The notes beneath the pieces are model-generated. The model did not search any database. It saw only the letters and a program-made list of their open reading frames with translations, and was not told where the DNA came from. From assembly GCA_963727955.1 (NCBI GenBank), contig CAVSII010000003.1, positions 248,001-312,000 of the forward strand: a DNA stretch of 64,000 bases, written 5' to 3'. The position numbers were made by a program, and so were the translations under genes. Shown here piece by piece: positions 35,121-44,356 of the stretch; the stretch's first letter is position 1, and every line of letters starts with the position of its first letter. Source of the stretch: Bog-756 sp963727955. GTDB taxonomy: Bacteria > Actinomycetota > Acidimicrobiia > Acidimicrobiales > RAAP-2.

Positions 35121-37013
35121 TCAGGTGGCCGGGCCCTTGGCGATCTCCGCCAGGAACTCGTCGTTGCTCTTGGTGGTGCGGATCTTGTCCATGAGCAGCT
35201 CGAGGCCGGCGGCGGCACTGCCCTCGTTGGCCAAAGCGTTGAGCACCCGGCGCAACTTCCAGACCTGCTGTAGCTGAGACCTGTCGAACAGCAGCTCCTC
35301 GTGGCGGGTGGAGCTGGCGTTCACGTCGATCGACGGGTAGAGCCGCCGCTCGGACAGACGGCGGTCGAGCCGGAGCTCCATGTTGCCGGTGCCCTTGAAC
35401 TCCTCGAAGATGACTTCGTCCATCTTGGAGCCGGTCTCCACCAGGGCCGTGGCCAGAATGGTCAGGGACCCCCCCTCCTCGATGTTGCGGGCCGCACCGA
35501 AGAACTTCTTCGGCGGGTAGAGGGCTCCCGAGTCGACACCACCGGACATGATGCGGCCGGTGGCCGGCGCACCCAGGTTGTAGGCACGGGCCAACCGGGT
35601 GATGCCATCGAGGATGATGACCACGTCCCGTCCGGACTCGACCAGACGCTTGGCCCGTTCGATGGCCAGCTCGGCTACCGAGGTGTGCTCCTCGGCCGGG
35701 CGGTCGAAAGTGGAGGCCACCACTTCCCCCTTCACCGAGCGCCGCATGTCGGTGACTTCCTCGGGCCGTTCGTCGACCAGCAGGACCATCAGGTGAACGT
35801 CGGGATTGTTGGCCTCGATGGAGTGGGCGATGTGCTTCATCACCGTGGTCTTCCCCGCCTTGGGCGGCGAAACGATGAGACCCCGCTGCCCCTTCCCGAT
35901 GGGAGAGAGGAGATCGACGATCCGCGTCGTCATGTTCTCCTTCTCGCCCGGCATCTCGAGGTGCAGCTTCTCATCGGGGAACAGCGGCGTCAGGTCCTCG
36001 AACCGTGGCCGGTTCCGGGCCACTTCGGGGTCGAGTGACGAGACGGTGTCGATCTGGAGGAGTGCGGGGTACTTCTCCGTGTTGCCGGCCGGTCGACAGA
36101 AACCCTCGATGCTGTCGCCCTTGCGCAGAGCGAAGCGGCGCGCCTGGCTGATCGACACATAGACATCGCGGGCGGAGGGAAGGTAGCCCTCGCACCGCAG
36201 GAACCCGTAGCCCTCGTCACGGAGATCGAGGAGTCCGCTGACCGGGATGAGCTCGCCTTGGTACTGCTGATCCTGGGTACTGCCCGATCCCTGCAGATCG
36301 CCTTCGGCCCCTCCGCCCTGGCGGTCACGTCCGCGCCGGCGTCTGTTGCTCCGGCGGTTTCCGACGTCGTCGTTGCCCCCGCCCTGGTTGTTCCGGTTCC
36401 GGTTCTGGTTCCGGTTCTGGCCCTGATTACGGTTGTTGTTGTTGTTTCGATTGTTGTTAGAGGTGGACTGTCCGTTACCGGCGAACTGACCCCCGGTCCG
36501 ACTCCCCTCACCCGGGGACGAGGAGCCGCCCCCGTGACCAGTGGTGCCTTCGGACCCGTGCCCGTCGGTGCTCTGACCGCCGTCGGCCGAGTCGACGCTG
36601 CCGCCCTCCTCCGCACCCACCCCTTCGGGGCCGTCCTCGAGATCAACCGTGACGCCCCCCGACTGGGCGTCGTCGGCCGGCCCGAAGGATTGAACGGCCA
36701 CCGATCCGTTGGCCTCGTCCGCATCGGTCGCTCCGGTAGAACGGGTGGATCCACTACGCCGTCGGGCGGGCCCCGGCGATCCCGCAGGGCTGTCGCCGTT
36801 GGTCGACCGGGCCTTTTGGCCGCCACCGGCGTCGGCCGAAGGGGCGGGACCGTCGTCGACGGTCACGCCGGCGGCCCGCAGGATCGAATCGATCATGTCG
36901 GCCTTTTTCGTCCTGGTGTTGGTCTTCACAGACAGTGCCTGCGCAATGGTATGGAGCTCATCTCGCTCCTTGCCTTCCAACACCGAGCGCTCGAGCTGCT
37001 GTTCGGCAGTCAT
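35121..37013 (-). CDS. rho: Transcription termination factor Rho
   Basis: About 630 residues from ATG 37013, with GAGGAAG just upstream (the frame opens at 37115). It has the N-terminal SAP-like domain (AEQQLERSVLEGKERDEL), a long acidic and Asn/Arg-rich insertion (about 60-255, with NRNNNNNRNQGQNRNQNR near 190-205), the RNA-binding cold-shock-type domain (EGYGFLRCEGYLPS), Walker A SPPKAGKTT (~383-390), and DGITRLARAYNLGAP. Extended insertions are typical of actinobacterial Rho and add RNA-binding capacity. A promoter candidate is at 37219-37247. Confidence 0.97.
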   Translation of the reverse strand: MTAEQQLERSVLEGKERDELHTIAQALSVKTNTRTKKADMIDSILRAAGVTVDDGPAPSADAGGGQKARSTNGDSPAGSPGPARRRSGSTRSTGATDADEANGSVAVQSFGPADDAQSGGVTVDLEDGPEGVGAEEGGSVDSADGGQSTDGHGSEGTTGHGGGSSSPGEGSRTGGQFAGNGQSTSNNNRNNNNNRNQGQNRNQNRNRNNQGGGNDDVGNRRSNRRRRGRDRQGGGAEGDLQGSGSTQDQQYQGELIPVSGLLDLRDEGYGFLRCEGYLPSARDVYVSISQARRFALRKGDSIEGFCRPAGNTEKYPALLQIDTVSSLDPEVARNRPRFEDLTPLFPDEKLHLEMPGEKENMTTRIVDLLSPIGKGQRGLIVSPPKAGKTTVMKHIAHSIEANNPDVHLMVLLVDERPEEVTDMRRSVKGEVVASTFDRPAEEHTSVAELAIERAKRLVESGRDVVIILDGITRLARAYNLGAPATGRIMSGGVDSGALYPPKKFFGAARNIEEGGSLTILATALVETGSKMDEVIFEEFKGTGNMELRLDRRLSERRLYPSIDVNASSTRHEELLFDRSQLQQVWKLRRVLNALANEGSAAAGLELLMDKIRTTKSNDEFLAEIAKGPAT

Positions 37014-37218
37014 CGGCTTCCTCGTTTCACATGTCCTCGTGGGCGAGTGGAGTGACTCCACCCGCCAGGGAATCAGGGGTGGGGAGGTGCGTCGCGGGTT
37101 CGCCCCGCAGGCCACTCCCCCCGACGCTGTATACGGGCTGGCCGCGTCTTACAGAGCGAACCAGGGGATCCCGCCCACAAGCCCGAAGGGGCAAATTGTG
37201 GAAAGCGAAGGTCTACTC

Positions 37219-37247
37219 ATTGTACAGGGGGTGGTCGGTGGGAGCAA
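37219..37247 (-). promoter_or_regulatory. Sigma70-type promoter candidate for rho
   Basis: On the minus strand TTGCTC (37247-37242) and TACAAT (37224-37219) are separated by 17 bases. TACAAT matches five of six -10 positions. It lies about 205 bases before the rho ATG. Confidence 0.4.
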
Positions 37248-37293
37248 CATCCCCCACATCGTGCCCTATGGCCGGACGGCACCGGTGGCAAAA

Positions 37294-38375
37294 CTAGAGG
37301 GAAAGCTCCTCCAGAACAGCGCCCAGGTCGGCATCCACGGCCGTGGGAACCGATATCTGGCTGATGGCGATGTCAGGATCCTTGAGCCCGTGGCCGGTAA
37401 GCACGCAGACGACCGTGGCCTCCCGACCCACCCCGTCGGGCAGGCCGACTTTGAGGAGGCCGGCCACCGATGCCGCCGAAGCGGGTTCACAGAACACGGA
37501 TTCCTCGGCGGCCAGGAACCGGTAGGCATCCAGGATCTCGTCGTCGGAGACGGCGGCGATCCCTCCCCCGACTCGGACGCCGCCGAGGTGGCGCCGTACC
37601 AGCTGGCCGGATTGCCGATGCGGATGGCGGTGGCCACCGTTTCGGGATGCTCGATCGGCCGGCCCTCGACGATCGGCGCCGCGCCGGCCGCCTGAAATCC
37701 CAGCATCCGGGGAAGCCGTGTCGAGCGGCCGGCCTCTTTGAATTCGAGATAGCCCTTCCAGTAGGCGGTGATGTTGCCGGCGTTGCCCACCGGTATGCAG
37801 TGCACTTCGGGAGCATCGCCCAACGCATCGACGATCTCGAAGGCCCCCGACTTCTGGCCTTCGATGCGGTAGGGGTTGACCGAGTTGACCACGGTGACCG
37901 GGGCACGTTCGCCGAGGTCGCGCACGATGGACAGCGCCTGGTCGAAATTGCCACGTACCTGCAGGACACGGGCGCCGTGGATGAGGGCCTGGGCCAACTT
38001 GCCCAAGGCGATGTGCCCCTCGGGGATGAGCACGGCACAGGTGAGGCCCGCCCGCGCCGCATAGGCGGCCGCCGACGCCGACGTGTTGCCGGTCGAGGCG
38101 CACACCACCGCCTTGGCCCCCTCCTCGGCGGCCTTGGAAATGGCCACCGTCATGCCTCTGTCCTTGAACGAGCCGGTCGGGTTGGCTCCTTCGACCTTGA
38201 GGAAGACCCGCGCTCCGACCCGTTCTGAAAGTCGCGGTGCCGGAAGCAACGGCGTCGCACCCTCGTGAAGGGTGACAACGGGCGTGGCTTTGGTGACCGG
38301 AAGGAACGCTCGGTACTCCTCGATGACCCCCCGCCAGGCGCCTCCTCCCTCCGGAGATCGGACCACCGCGCTCAC
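37294..38375 (-). CDS. thrC: Threonine synthase, interrupted by a frameshift
   Basis: Frame one gives residues 1-~270: GATPLLPAPRLSERVG, PLP lysine Lys71 in NPTGSFKDRGMT, ASTGNTSASAAAYAARAG, and IRIGNPASWYGATSAASESG. The rest (IAAVSDDEILDAYRFLAAEE, then VFCEPASAASVAGLLKVGLP, ending AVLEELSL) is in another frame, ending at 37294. Restoring one G in the G5 run (C5 at 37565-37569 on plus) rejoins both. The first frame alone runs on to 37266 with a meaningless tail. ThrC converts O-phosphohomoserine to threonine. The start overlaps hom by four bases (ATGA). As an essential biosynthetic gene in a conserved operon, a sequence error is the likeliest explanation. Confidence 0.88.
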
Positions 38376-39682
38376 CCGCCTGGGCCCACGATCCGCATCA
38401 CGCCGCCGATCCGCTCGACCGTCTCCAACCCCGCCAGTGCCTGGAGGGTGGCCTGCAGATCTCCCTCACGGGCCTGGTGGGTGAGGAACGAGAGGCGAGC
38501 TTCGTCCCCGATGCCCTCCTGTTCCATCGATCTGATCGACACCTGGTTGTCACCGAAAGCCTTGGTCACCGCGGCCAGCACCCCCGGACGGTCGGTGACG
38601 TCGAGGCTCACGTAGTACTGGGCCTCGAGCTCCGACTCGGGAAGCAGCCGCGCCGGCTGACGATCGGGCGAGGGGGCGGTGGTGCCGGCCAACCGGTTGC
38701 GGGTGGCGTCGATGAGGTCGCCGACCACAGCACTGGCCGTGGGCAGCCCCCCGGCTCCTTGGCCGTAGAGCATGAGCTCCCCCGCCGCCTCCCCTTCGAT
38801 GAAGACGGCGTTGAAGGCATCGCGCACCCCGGACAGGGGATGGGAGAGGGGCACCAGGGCCGGATGGACCCTGACCGAGAGGGCGTCGTCGCCGGTGCGT
38901 TCCACCACGGCCAACAGCTTGACCGTGTACCCCAGGCGCTCGGCGAATTCGACATCCACCGTTCGGATACCGGTGATCCCCTCCCGCATGACCTCGTCGC
39001 CGGCCACGTCGTAACCGAAAGCGACACCGGCCAGAATGGCCGCCTTGGCGGCGGCGTCATAGCCCTCGACGTCGGCGGTTGGGTCCCGCTCGGCCAGGCC
39101 CAGCGCCTGAGCCTCGGCCAGAACGTCGGCATAGTCGGCCCCCTGCTCGGCCATCTTGGTGAGGATGAAGTTGGTGGTCCCGTTGACGATCCCCATCACC
39201 CGGTGGATCCGTTCCCCGGTCAGCGATTCTCGTAGGGCGCGCACCAGGGGGATGGCCCCGGCCACGGCCGCCTCGTACAGGAGGTCGACACCTCTCTTCT
39301 TGGCCAGGGCGCGCAGAGCCACCCCTTCGGGCGAGGCCAGCAGAGCCTTGTTGGCCGTGACAACCGGCTTACCGGCATCAAGAGCGCTGCGGACCAGCTG
39401 GCCGGCCGGGTCCAGCCCGCCGATGAGCTCGACCACCACGTCGATGGTCGGGTCCACCACCAGAGCGGAAGCGTCGGCGGTGATCAATTCCGTGGGGATG
39501 TGCTGTCCGCGGGGACGGCTGGTGTCGCTGACCGCTATGCCCCCGATCTCGAGGCGGGCACCGCTCTGGACGGCCAATTCGGTGCTGCGGTCCTGCACCA
39601 TGCCCACCAGGGCGGAGCCCACGGTGCCGCATCCGAGCACGGCCACCCTGACAGTGCGTTGGGTGGATGGCGCCGCGGTCAC
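38372..39682 (-). CDS. hom: Homoserine dehydrogenase
   Basis: 436 residues. NAD(P) binding: VAVLGCGTVGSALVGMV. Catalytic domain: GIVNGTTNFILTKMAEQGAD, then EGYDAAAKAAILAGVAFG. The C-terminal ~80 residues are an ACT domain (YYVSLDVTDRPGVLAAVTKAFG), implying feedback control, typically by threonine. It reduces aspartate semialdehyde to homoserine. It follows lysA with a 49-base gap and overlaps thrC. Confidence 0.96.
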   Translation of the reverse strand: MTAAPSTQRTVRVAVLGCGTVGSALVGMVQDRSTELAVQSGARLEIGGIAVSDTSRPRGQHIPTELITADASALVVDPTIDVVVELIGGLDPAGQLVRSALDAGKPVVTANKALLASPEGVALRALAKKRGVDLLYEAAVAGAIPLVRALRESLTGERIHRVMGIVNGTTNFILTKMAEQGADYADVLAEAQALGLAERDPTADVEGYDAAAKAAILAGVAFGYDVAGDEVMREGITGIRTVDVEFAERLGYTVKLLAVVERTGDDALSVRVHPALVPLSHPLSGVRDAFNAVFIEGEAAGELMLYGQGAGGLPTASAVVGDLIDATRNRLAGTTAPSPDRQPARLLPESELEAQYYVSLDVTDRPGVLAAVTKAFGDNQVSIRSMEQEGIGDEARLSFLTHQAREGDLQATLQALAGLETVERIGGVMRIVGPGG

Positions 39683-39731
39683 CGTGCCACGCTACCGCCT
39701 GTCTGTCGCGGTGAGCGTCCTGGGAAGGCGA

Positions 39732-41099
39732 TCAGAGGTCGAGGCGCACCAGGTCGTCGAGCGTTTCTCGGCGCACCACCACCCGTGAAGCGCCGTCGGC
39801 CACGAAGATGACCGCCGGTCGGGGCACCTTGTTGTAGTTGGAGGCCATCGAGTGTCCGTAGGCACCGGTGACCGGCGTGGCCAGGACGTCGCCGACGGCC
39901 AGGTCCTCCGGGACGAACCCGTCGGACACGATCACGTCGCCCGTCTCGCAGTGCTTGCCCACCACCCGGATGGCTCGGGGGCGAGGAGCGTCGGTCTGCC
40001 GGGGCAGGAAGGCCTCGTAACCGCTGCCGTACAGAACGGGGCGAGGGTTGTCACTCATCCCTCCGTCGACCGAGACGTAGGTGCGGTGACCGGGGACCTC
40101 CTTGACCGTACCCACCCGGTAGAGCGTGATGGCCGATGAGGCCACGATGGACCGCCCCGGCTCGGCCGTCACCCGAACGGTATCGGGGATGCCCGCCCGG
40201 CGACAGGCCATCCGCACCGAGGAGGCCCACTGGGCCATGGGCGGAGCTTCCTCCCCGTTGACGTAGGGGACGCCGAGGCCTCCGCCCACCACCAGCTCGG
40301 GCAGGCCGAGCGGCGCGAAGAACTGGGCCAGCACTTCGATGGCCTGGGCGAAGGGGGCCAGCGCGAAGACTTGGCTGCCCAGGTGGGCGTGGATTCCTCG
40401 GAAGTCGACCGCGCCCTTGTCGGCCAGTTCGTTCAGCCTCTGCACAGCGTCGGCGGCCGCCCCCGACGCGACACCGAAGCCGAACTTGGTGTCCTCCTGG
40501 CCGGTCCGCACGAACTCGTGGGTATGCACCTCTACGCCCGGCGTCACCCGGGCCAACACCGGGACCGGGGACGTGGTCGGATCGGTCGATCCGTTCACCA
40601 GTCGCTCCAGGCGGTCGATCTCGTCGAAGGAGTCGACGACGATGCGGCCCACTCCGGCCTCGAGGGCCATGATCAATTCGTCGTCCGACTTGTTGTTGCC
40701 GTGGAGGACCAGACGATCGGGAGGGACGCCGGCCGACAGGGCCACGTGCAACTCGCCGCCGGTGGAGACATCGAGACGGAGCCCCTCCTCGTGGGCCAGA
40801 CGGGCCATGGCCAGGCACAGGAATGCCTTGGTGGCATAGGCGACACCGTCACCCCATGCCTCGCGGGCCTGGCGACAGCGGGCCCGCAGATGGGCTTCGT
40901 CGTAGACGAACAGCGGGGTACCGAATTCGTAGGCCAGGTCGATGAGATCGAGACCCCCGACCCGGAGGCGACCGGTGGGATCGACGGTGGCCGTCATGGG
41001 CAGGAGCTGGTGGGCCACCGGGTCCGTCGGATCGGCGCCTGCGCCCGAGGCGTCGGGCGACTGGGCGTCTGCGCCTAAGGCGTCGGGCGACGGGTTCAC
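39732..41099 (-). CDS. lysA: Diaminopimelate decarboxylase
   Basis: 455 residues from GTG 41099, which overlaps the argS stop as GTGA (the open frame continues to 41174). Group IV PLP decarboxylase with PLP lysine in VAYATKAFLCLAMARL, HGNNKSDDEL, GVGRIVVDSFDEIDRL, and the C-terminal GKHCETGDVIVSD containing the conserved Cys. It decarboxylates meso-diaminopimelate to lysine. The first ~35 residues (GADAQSPDASGAGADP) are a non-conserved linker with internal DNA duplication. Confidence 0.95.
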   Translation of the reverse strand: MNPSPDALGADAQSPDASGAGADPTDPVAHQLLPMTATVDPTGRLRVGGLDLIDLAYEFGTPLFVYDEAHLRARCRQAREAWGDGVAYATKAFLCLAMARLAHEEGLRLDVSTGGELHVALSAGVPPDRLVLHGNNKSDDELIMALEAGVGRIVVDSFDEIDRLERLVNGSTDPTTSPVPVLARVTPGVEVHTHEFVRTGQEDTKFGFGVASGAAADAVQRLNELADKGAVDFRGIHAHLGSQVFALAPFAQAIEVLAQFFAPLGLPELVVGGGLGVPYVNGEEAPPMAQWASSVRMACRRAGIPDTVRVTAEPGRSIVASSAITLYRVGTVKEVPGHRTYVSVDGGMSDNPRPVLYGSGYEAFLPRQTDAPRPRAIRVVGKHCETGDVIVSDGFVPEDLAVGDVLATPVTGAYGHSMASNYNKVPRPAVIFVADGASRVVVRRETLDDLVRLDL

Positions 41100-42736
41100 A
41101 TCGACTCCGGAGCGGACACCCCGAGCAGGCCCAGTCCGATGGACAGTCCGATCCGAGCTGCCTCGACCAGCCACAGGCGGGCCTGGGTCAGGGCGGGGTC
41201 GACGTCGTCGGCCAGAATCGGACAGTCGTGGTAGAAGCCGTGGAAAGCGGTGGCCAGACGGCGCACCCAGGCGGTGACCTTGGTCGGGGCCCGGTCAGCG
41301 GCGGCATCGGCCACCACCTCGGGGAGGGTCTCGAGGCACCGGATGAGCTCGAGTTCGCGCTCGTGGGTGAGAAGGGTCAGATCGACCTCCCCCCTGGGGC
41401 GACGGGTTACGCCCCGTTCGGCCGCCTTGCGCACCACCCCCCCGATACGGGCTGTGGCCATCTGAACGTAGAAGACAGGATTGTCCACCGACTGCTGGCG
41501 CACCGACGCCAGGTCGAAGGTACTGGCCTGGTCGAGAGAGGTCATAAGGGAGAGGATCCGGGTGGCGTCGGGTCCGATATCGTCCACCAGCGAGTCGAGG
41601 GAGACGGCATTGCCCGCTCGCTTTCCCATCTTGACCGACTCGTCGCCGTCGACCAACGAGACCATCTGTCCGAGCTTGACCTCGAGGCGGGCGGGATCGA
41701 CCCCCAGCGCCTCGACGCCGGCGAACAGGCTGGCCACCTGGCCGTGGTGATCGGCGCCGAACACGTCGATCACCCGATCGAACCCGCGCACCACAAACTT
41801 GTCGCGGTGGTAGGCGATGTCGCCGGCCAGATAGGTGGCGTCTCCGTTCGACTTGCGCAAGACGCGGTCGCGGTTGTCCCCGAGCTCGGTGGCCCGAAAC
41901 CAGGTGGCGCCGTCCTCTTCGAAGACCAGTCCCTTGTCGGCCAACTCGGCGATGGTGTCGTCGACGGCCCCGCTCTCCTCGATCGAAGCCTGGCTGTACC
42001 ACTCGTCGAAGACGATCCCCACCGAGGCCAGGGTGGCCTTGATCCGTTCGAGGATCTGGTCGGCCGCCCACTGGCCGGCGGCGGTCACGTCGTCGGGACC
42101 GGTGTAGCTGGTGGCCAGCTCGGTCACGTACTCGCCTTGGTAGCCGCCCTCGGGAACGTCCTGGCCCGCACGACGGGCCAGGAGGCTCTCCCCCAGGGTG
42201 CGGATCTGTCCTCCGGTGTCGTTGACGTAGTACTCGCGGCTGACCCGGTAGCCGGCGCGGGCCAGCACGCGGGCCAGGGCGTCGCCGTAGCTCCCCCACC
42301 AGCCGTTGCCCACGTGGATGGGACCGGTGGGATTGGCCGATATGAACTCGACCTGGACCCGTTCACCGTGGCCCACGTCGGGACGGGCGTAGCCCTCCTC
42401 GCCCTGGTCGAGAACCTCGGCCAGGGCGTCGTACAGCCAGCCGTCGTCGAGGTGGAAGTTGACGAACCCCGGGCCGGCCACCTCGATCGACGTGGCGTGT
42501 ACAGGCGGCGCTGCCCGGAGCACCTCCACCAGCGCGGCGGCCAGGTCGCGGGGGTTCCGGCCCGCCCCCTTGGCTGCGTTGAGGGCGATATTGGTGGACC
42601 AGTCCCCGTGGTCCCGCCGTGCGGGGCGCTCCAGGTGGACAGCGGCCGGATCGACCTCGATGTCGAGACCGTCCCGCTCGGCCACCGCGGACATAGCCGT
42701 GCTCACCGACAGGGCCAGCTGATCTCGAATCGACAT
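41096..42736 (-). CDS. argS: Arginyl-tRNA synthetase
   Basis: About 546 residues from ATG 42736 (MSIRDQLALSV). It has the N-terminal Add1 domain, the HIGH-type signature in SANPTGPIHVGNGWWGSYGD, GDIAYHRDKFVVRGFDRVID, and the KMSKS region represented as VKMGKRAGNAVSL. The C-terminal DALR anticodon domain includes QMATARIGGVVRKA. It heads the argS-lysA-hom-thrC run and lies just upstream, on the opposite strand, of a tRNA-Arg gene. Confidence 0.96.
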   Translation of the reverse strand: MSIRDQLALSVSTAMSAVAERDGLDIEVDPAAVHLERPARRDHGDWSTNIALNAAKGAGRNPRDLAAALVEVLRAAPPVHATSIEVAGPGFVNFHLDDGWLYDALAEVLDQGEEGYARPDVGHGERVQVEFISANPTGPIHVGNGWWGSYGDALARVLARAGYRVSREYYVNDTGGQIRTLGESLLARRAGQDVPEGGYQGEYVTELATSYTGPDDVTAAGQWAADQILERIKATLASVGIVFDEWYSQASIEESGAVDDTIAELADKGLVFEEDGATWFRATELGDNRDRVLRKSNGDATYLAGDIAYHRDKFVVRGFDRVIDVFGADHHGQVASLFAGVEALGVDPARLEVKLGQMVSLVDGDESVKMGKRAGNAVSLDSLVDDIGPDATRILSLMTSLDQASTFDLASVRQQSVDNPVFYVQMATARIGGVVRKAAERGVTRRPRGEVDLTLLTHERELELIRCLETLPEVVADAAADRAPTKVTAWVRRLATAFHGFYHDCPILADDVDPALTQARLWLVEAARIGLSIGLGLLGVSAPESM

Positions 42737-42872
42737 GGTGGCCCGAGGATACGTCGTGATGGGCACCGGTAGCGCCGGTGGCGGGCCCAGCCAGACGGCA
42801 TGTCAAGGGGCAGTAGGCTGAGACGTCCCGTCGTGCACGGTCGACCGGCTCTTCCGGGCCGACCGGCCAGAT

Positions 42873-42944
42873 GCCCTCGTAGCTCAGCGGATAGAGCATC
42901 GGCCTCCGGAGCCGTGAGCGCAGGTTCGAGTCCTGCCGAGGGCG
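42873..42944 (+). tRNA. tRNA-Arg (anticodon CCG)
   Basis: The acceptor arms GCCCTCG (42873-42879) and CGAGGGC (42937-42943) pair fully. The D-arm is GCTC-AGCGGATA-GAGC. The anticodon loop CTCCGGA gives CCG, reading CGG. The T-arm is GCAGG-TTCGAGT-CCTGC. The discriminator base is G44; CCA is not fully encoded. Confidence 0.95.
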
Positions 42945-43094
42945 CAAAATTTTGAGGCCCGAGGGGCGCGGGTGATCAACTGTTCCAGCAGTGGTGGGGA
43001 TGGCCCCGGCACCGGTGGAGGCAAATACTCAAGGCCCGACCCGATCGTGTCGATCATCTCAGGACGTCGGACTGTTGAGGGGCTGCTCCCACCC

Positions 43095-44223
43095 ATGATT
43101 CCTGAGGAACAACGTTTTATCGACGAGGCGGTCGGACCCGACGTCCAGTGGAACGCCAGGCGGACCTTCTGGCTCACCCACATGCGCATCGGCTTTTCCG
43201 TCTTTCTGGCCGAGACACTGGCGGTCATGGCCTACCTGTGGCGAACGCCCGACGGGAACCACCGCTTCGCCCTGTGGCTGGTCGTGGGGGCGTGGCTGGT
43301 GTTCGCCGTTGTCGGGCTGTGCTCTGGCGCCGAAGGTGGCGGCCACGTCCTGGCGGGCCGGTTACTCGGTGACCTGGACCGTCCTCTCCTCGGTGGCCGT
43401 CGGCATCGTTGCCTTCCTCGACCTCGGTGCGGACAGCCCCATCCTGCTCTTGTTGTTCCTCCCTCTCGTCTACGCCGCCCTCATGTTCACCCCGGCCAGT
43501 GCTGCACTCTGCGGGGTCTCGACCCTGGCCGCGGCCGAGGTGGTGACCATCGCCGGTGCCCATCCGGCCGGTTCGATGGAACGAGCCTTCATGTTCCTGG
43601 CCGTGCTGGCCGGTGGATCGGTGCTGTCGGTGGCTGCCTCGATGAACAGGAGCCGCATCGAGATGCACGAGCGGCAACTCCTGGCCACCATCGCCGATCT
43701 GGCCGCCACCGACAGCCTGACCGGCTGTGCTGTCCGCCGGGTCCTGGTCCAGCGGATGGATGTGGAGATCGCCCGGTCGCTGCGTAACCAGAGTCAGCTG
43801 AGCCTGTTGATGATGGACGTGGACCAGTTCAAGTCGGTCAACGACGAGTTCGGTCACGTCGTCGGTGATCGGGTGCTGGCCGCCATCGGCCGGGTGTTGC
43901 GCGCCAACGCCAGGCCGTTCGACCTGGACAGTCGTCTCGGGGGCGACGAGTTCGCCCTCCTTCTGCCCGATACCCCGGCCTCTGCCGCCGTCCAGGTGGC
44001 CGAACGCATCCGTCGTGAGCTGGCCGCTGCCGTCGAGGTTCCGGTGACGCTGAGCATCGGGGTGTCCGGCCTCGATGTGTCGCGGCCCACCATCGAGCAG
44101 ATGCTCGACGATGCCGACTTCGCCCTCTACGGCGTCAAGCGATCGGGTCGCGATGCCGTCGCCGTACGGGCTCCCCTTGGACCCCAGGTGTCGCGGGTTG
44201 CCGCACCATCCGCTTCGCCATAG
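43095..44223 (+). CDS. Membrane GGDEF diguanylate cyclase, frameshifted
   Basis: The first frame (ATG 43095, MIPEEQRFIDEAVGPD) gives two membrane helices (FSVFLAETLAVMAYLW and FALWLVVGAWLVFAVVGL). The continuation is in the next frame: VTWTVLSSVAVGIVAFLDLG, ILLLLFLPLVYAALMF and two more hydrophobic stretches, a linker, then the GGDEF domain with DSLTGCAVRRVL and RLGGDEFALLLP (codons 43939-43953). An RxxD I-site (RPFD) precedes GGDEF by five residues, so product inhibition is expected. The switch lies between about 43315 and 43330. The enzyme would make c-di-GMP; the C-terminal frame could in principle be translated alone from GTG 43309. Confidence 0.82.
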
Positions 44224-44341
44224 ACGGACCGCTTCGGCATAGACGGACCCTTCGGCATACAGACGGACCCTTCGGCATAGACGGACCCTTCGGCATAGAC
44301 GGACCCTTCGGCATAGACGGACCCTTCGGCATAGACGGACC
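44222..44341. repeat. 18-bp tandem repeat array
   Basis: The unit AGACGGACCCTTCGGCAT occurs as six full copies from 44222 (the first is 19 bp with an extra base, and two extra bases follow the second), plus a partial seventh unit. It starts at the stop codon of the GGDEF gene and ends before the convergent SRAP gene. There are no spacers. Confidence 0.92.
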
Positions 44342-44356
44342 GAAAGGAGGCCTCGG

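Noticed and set aside
44222..44341. CRISPR array
   Set aside because: The repeats are contiguous 18-mers without spacers, and no cas gene is present in the window.
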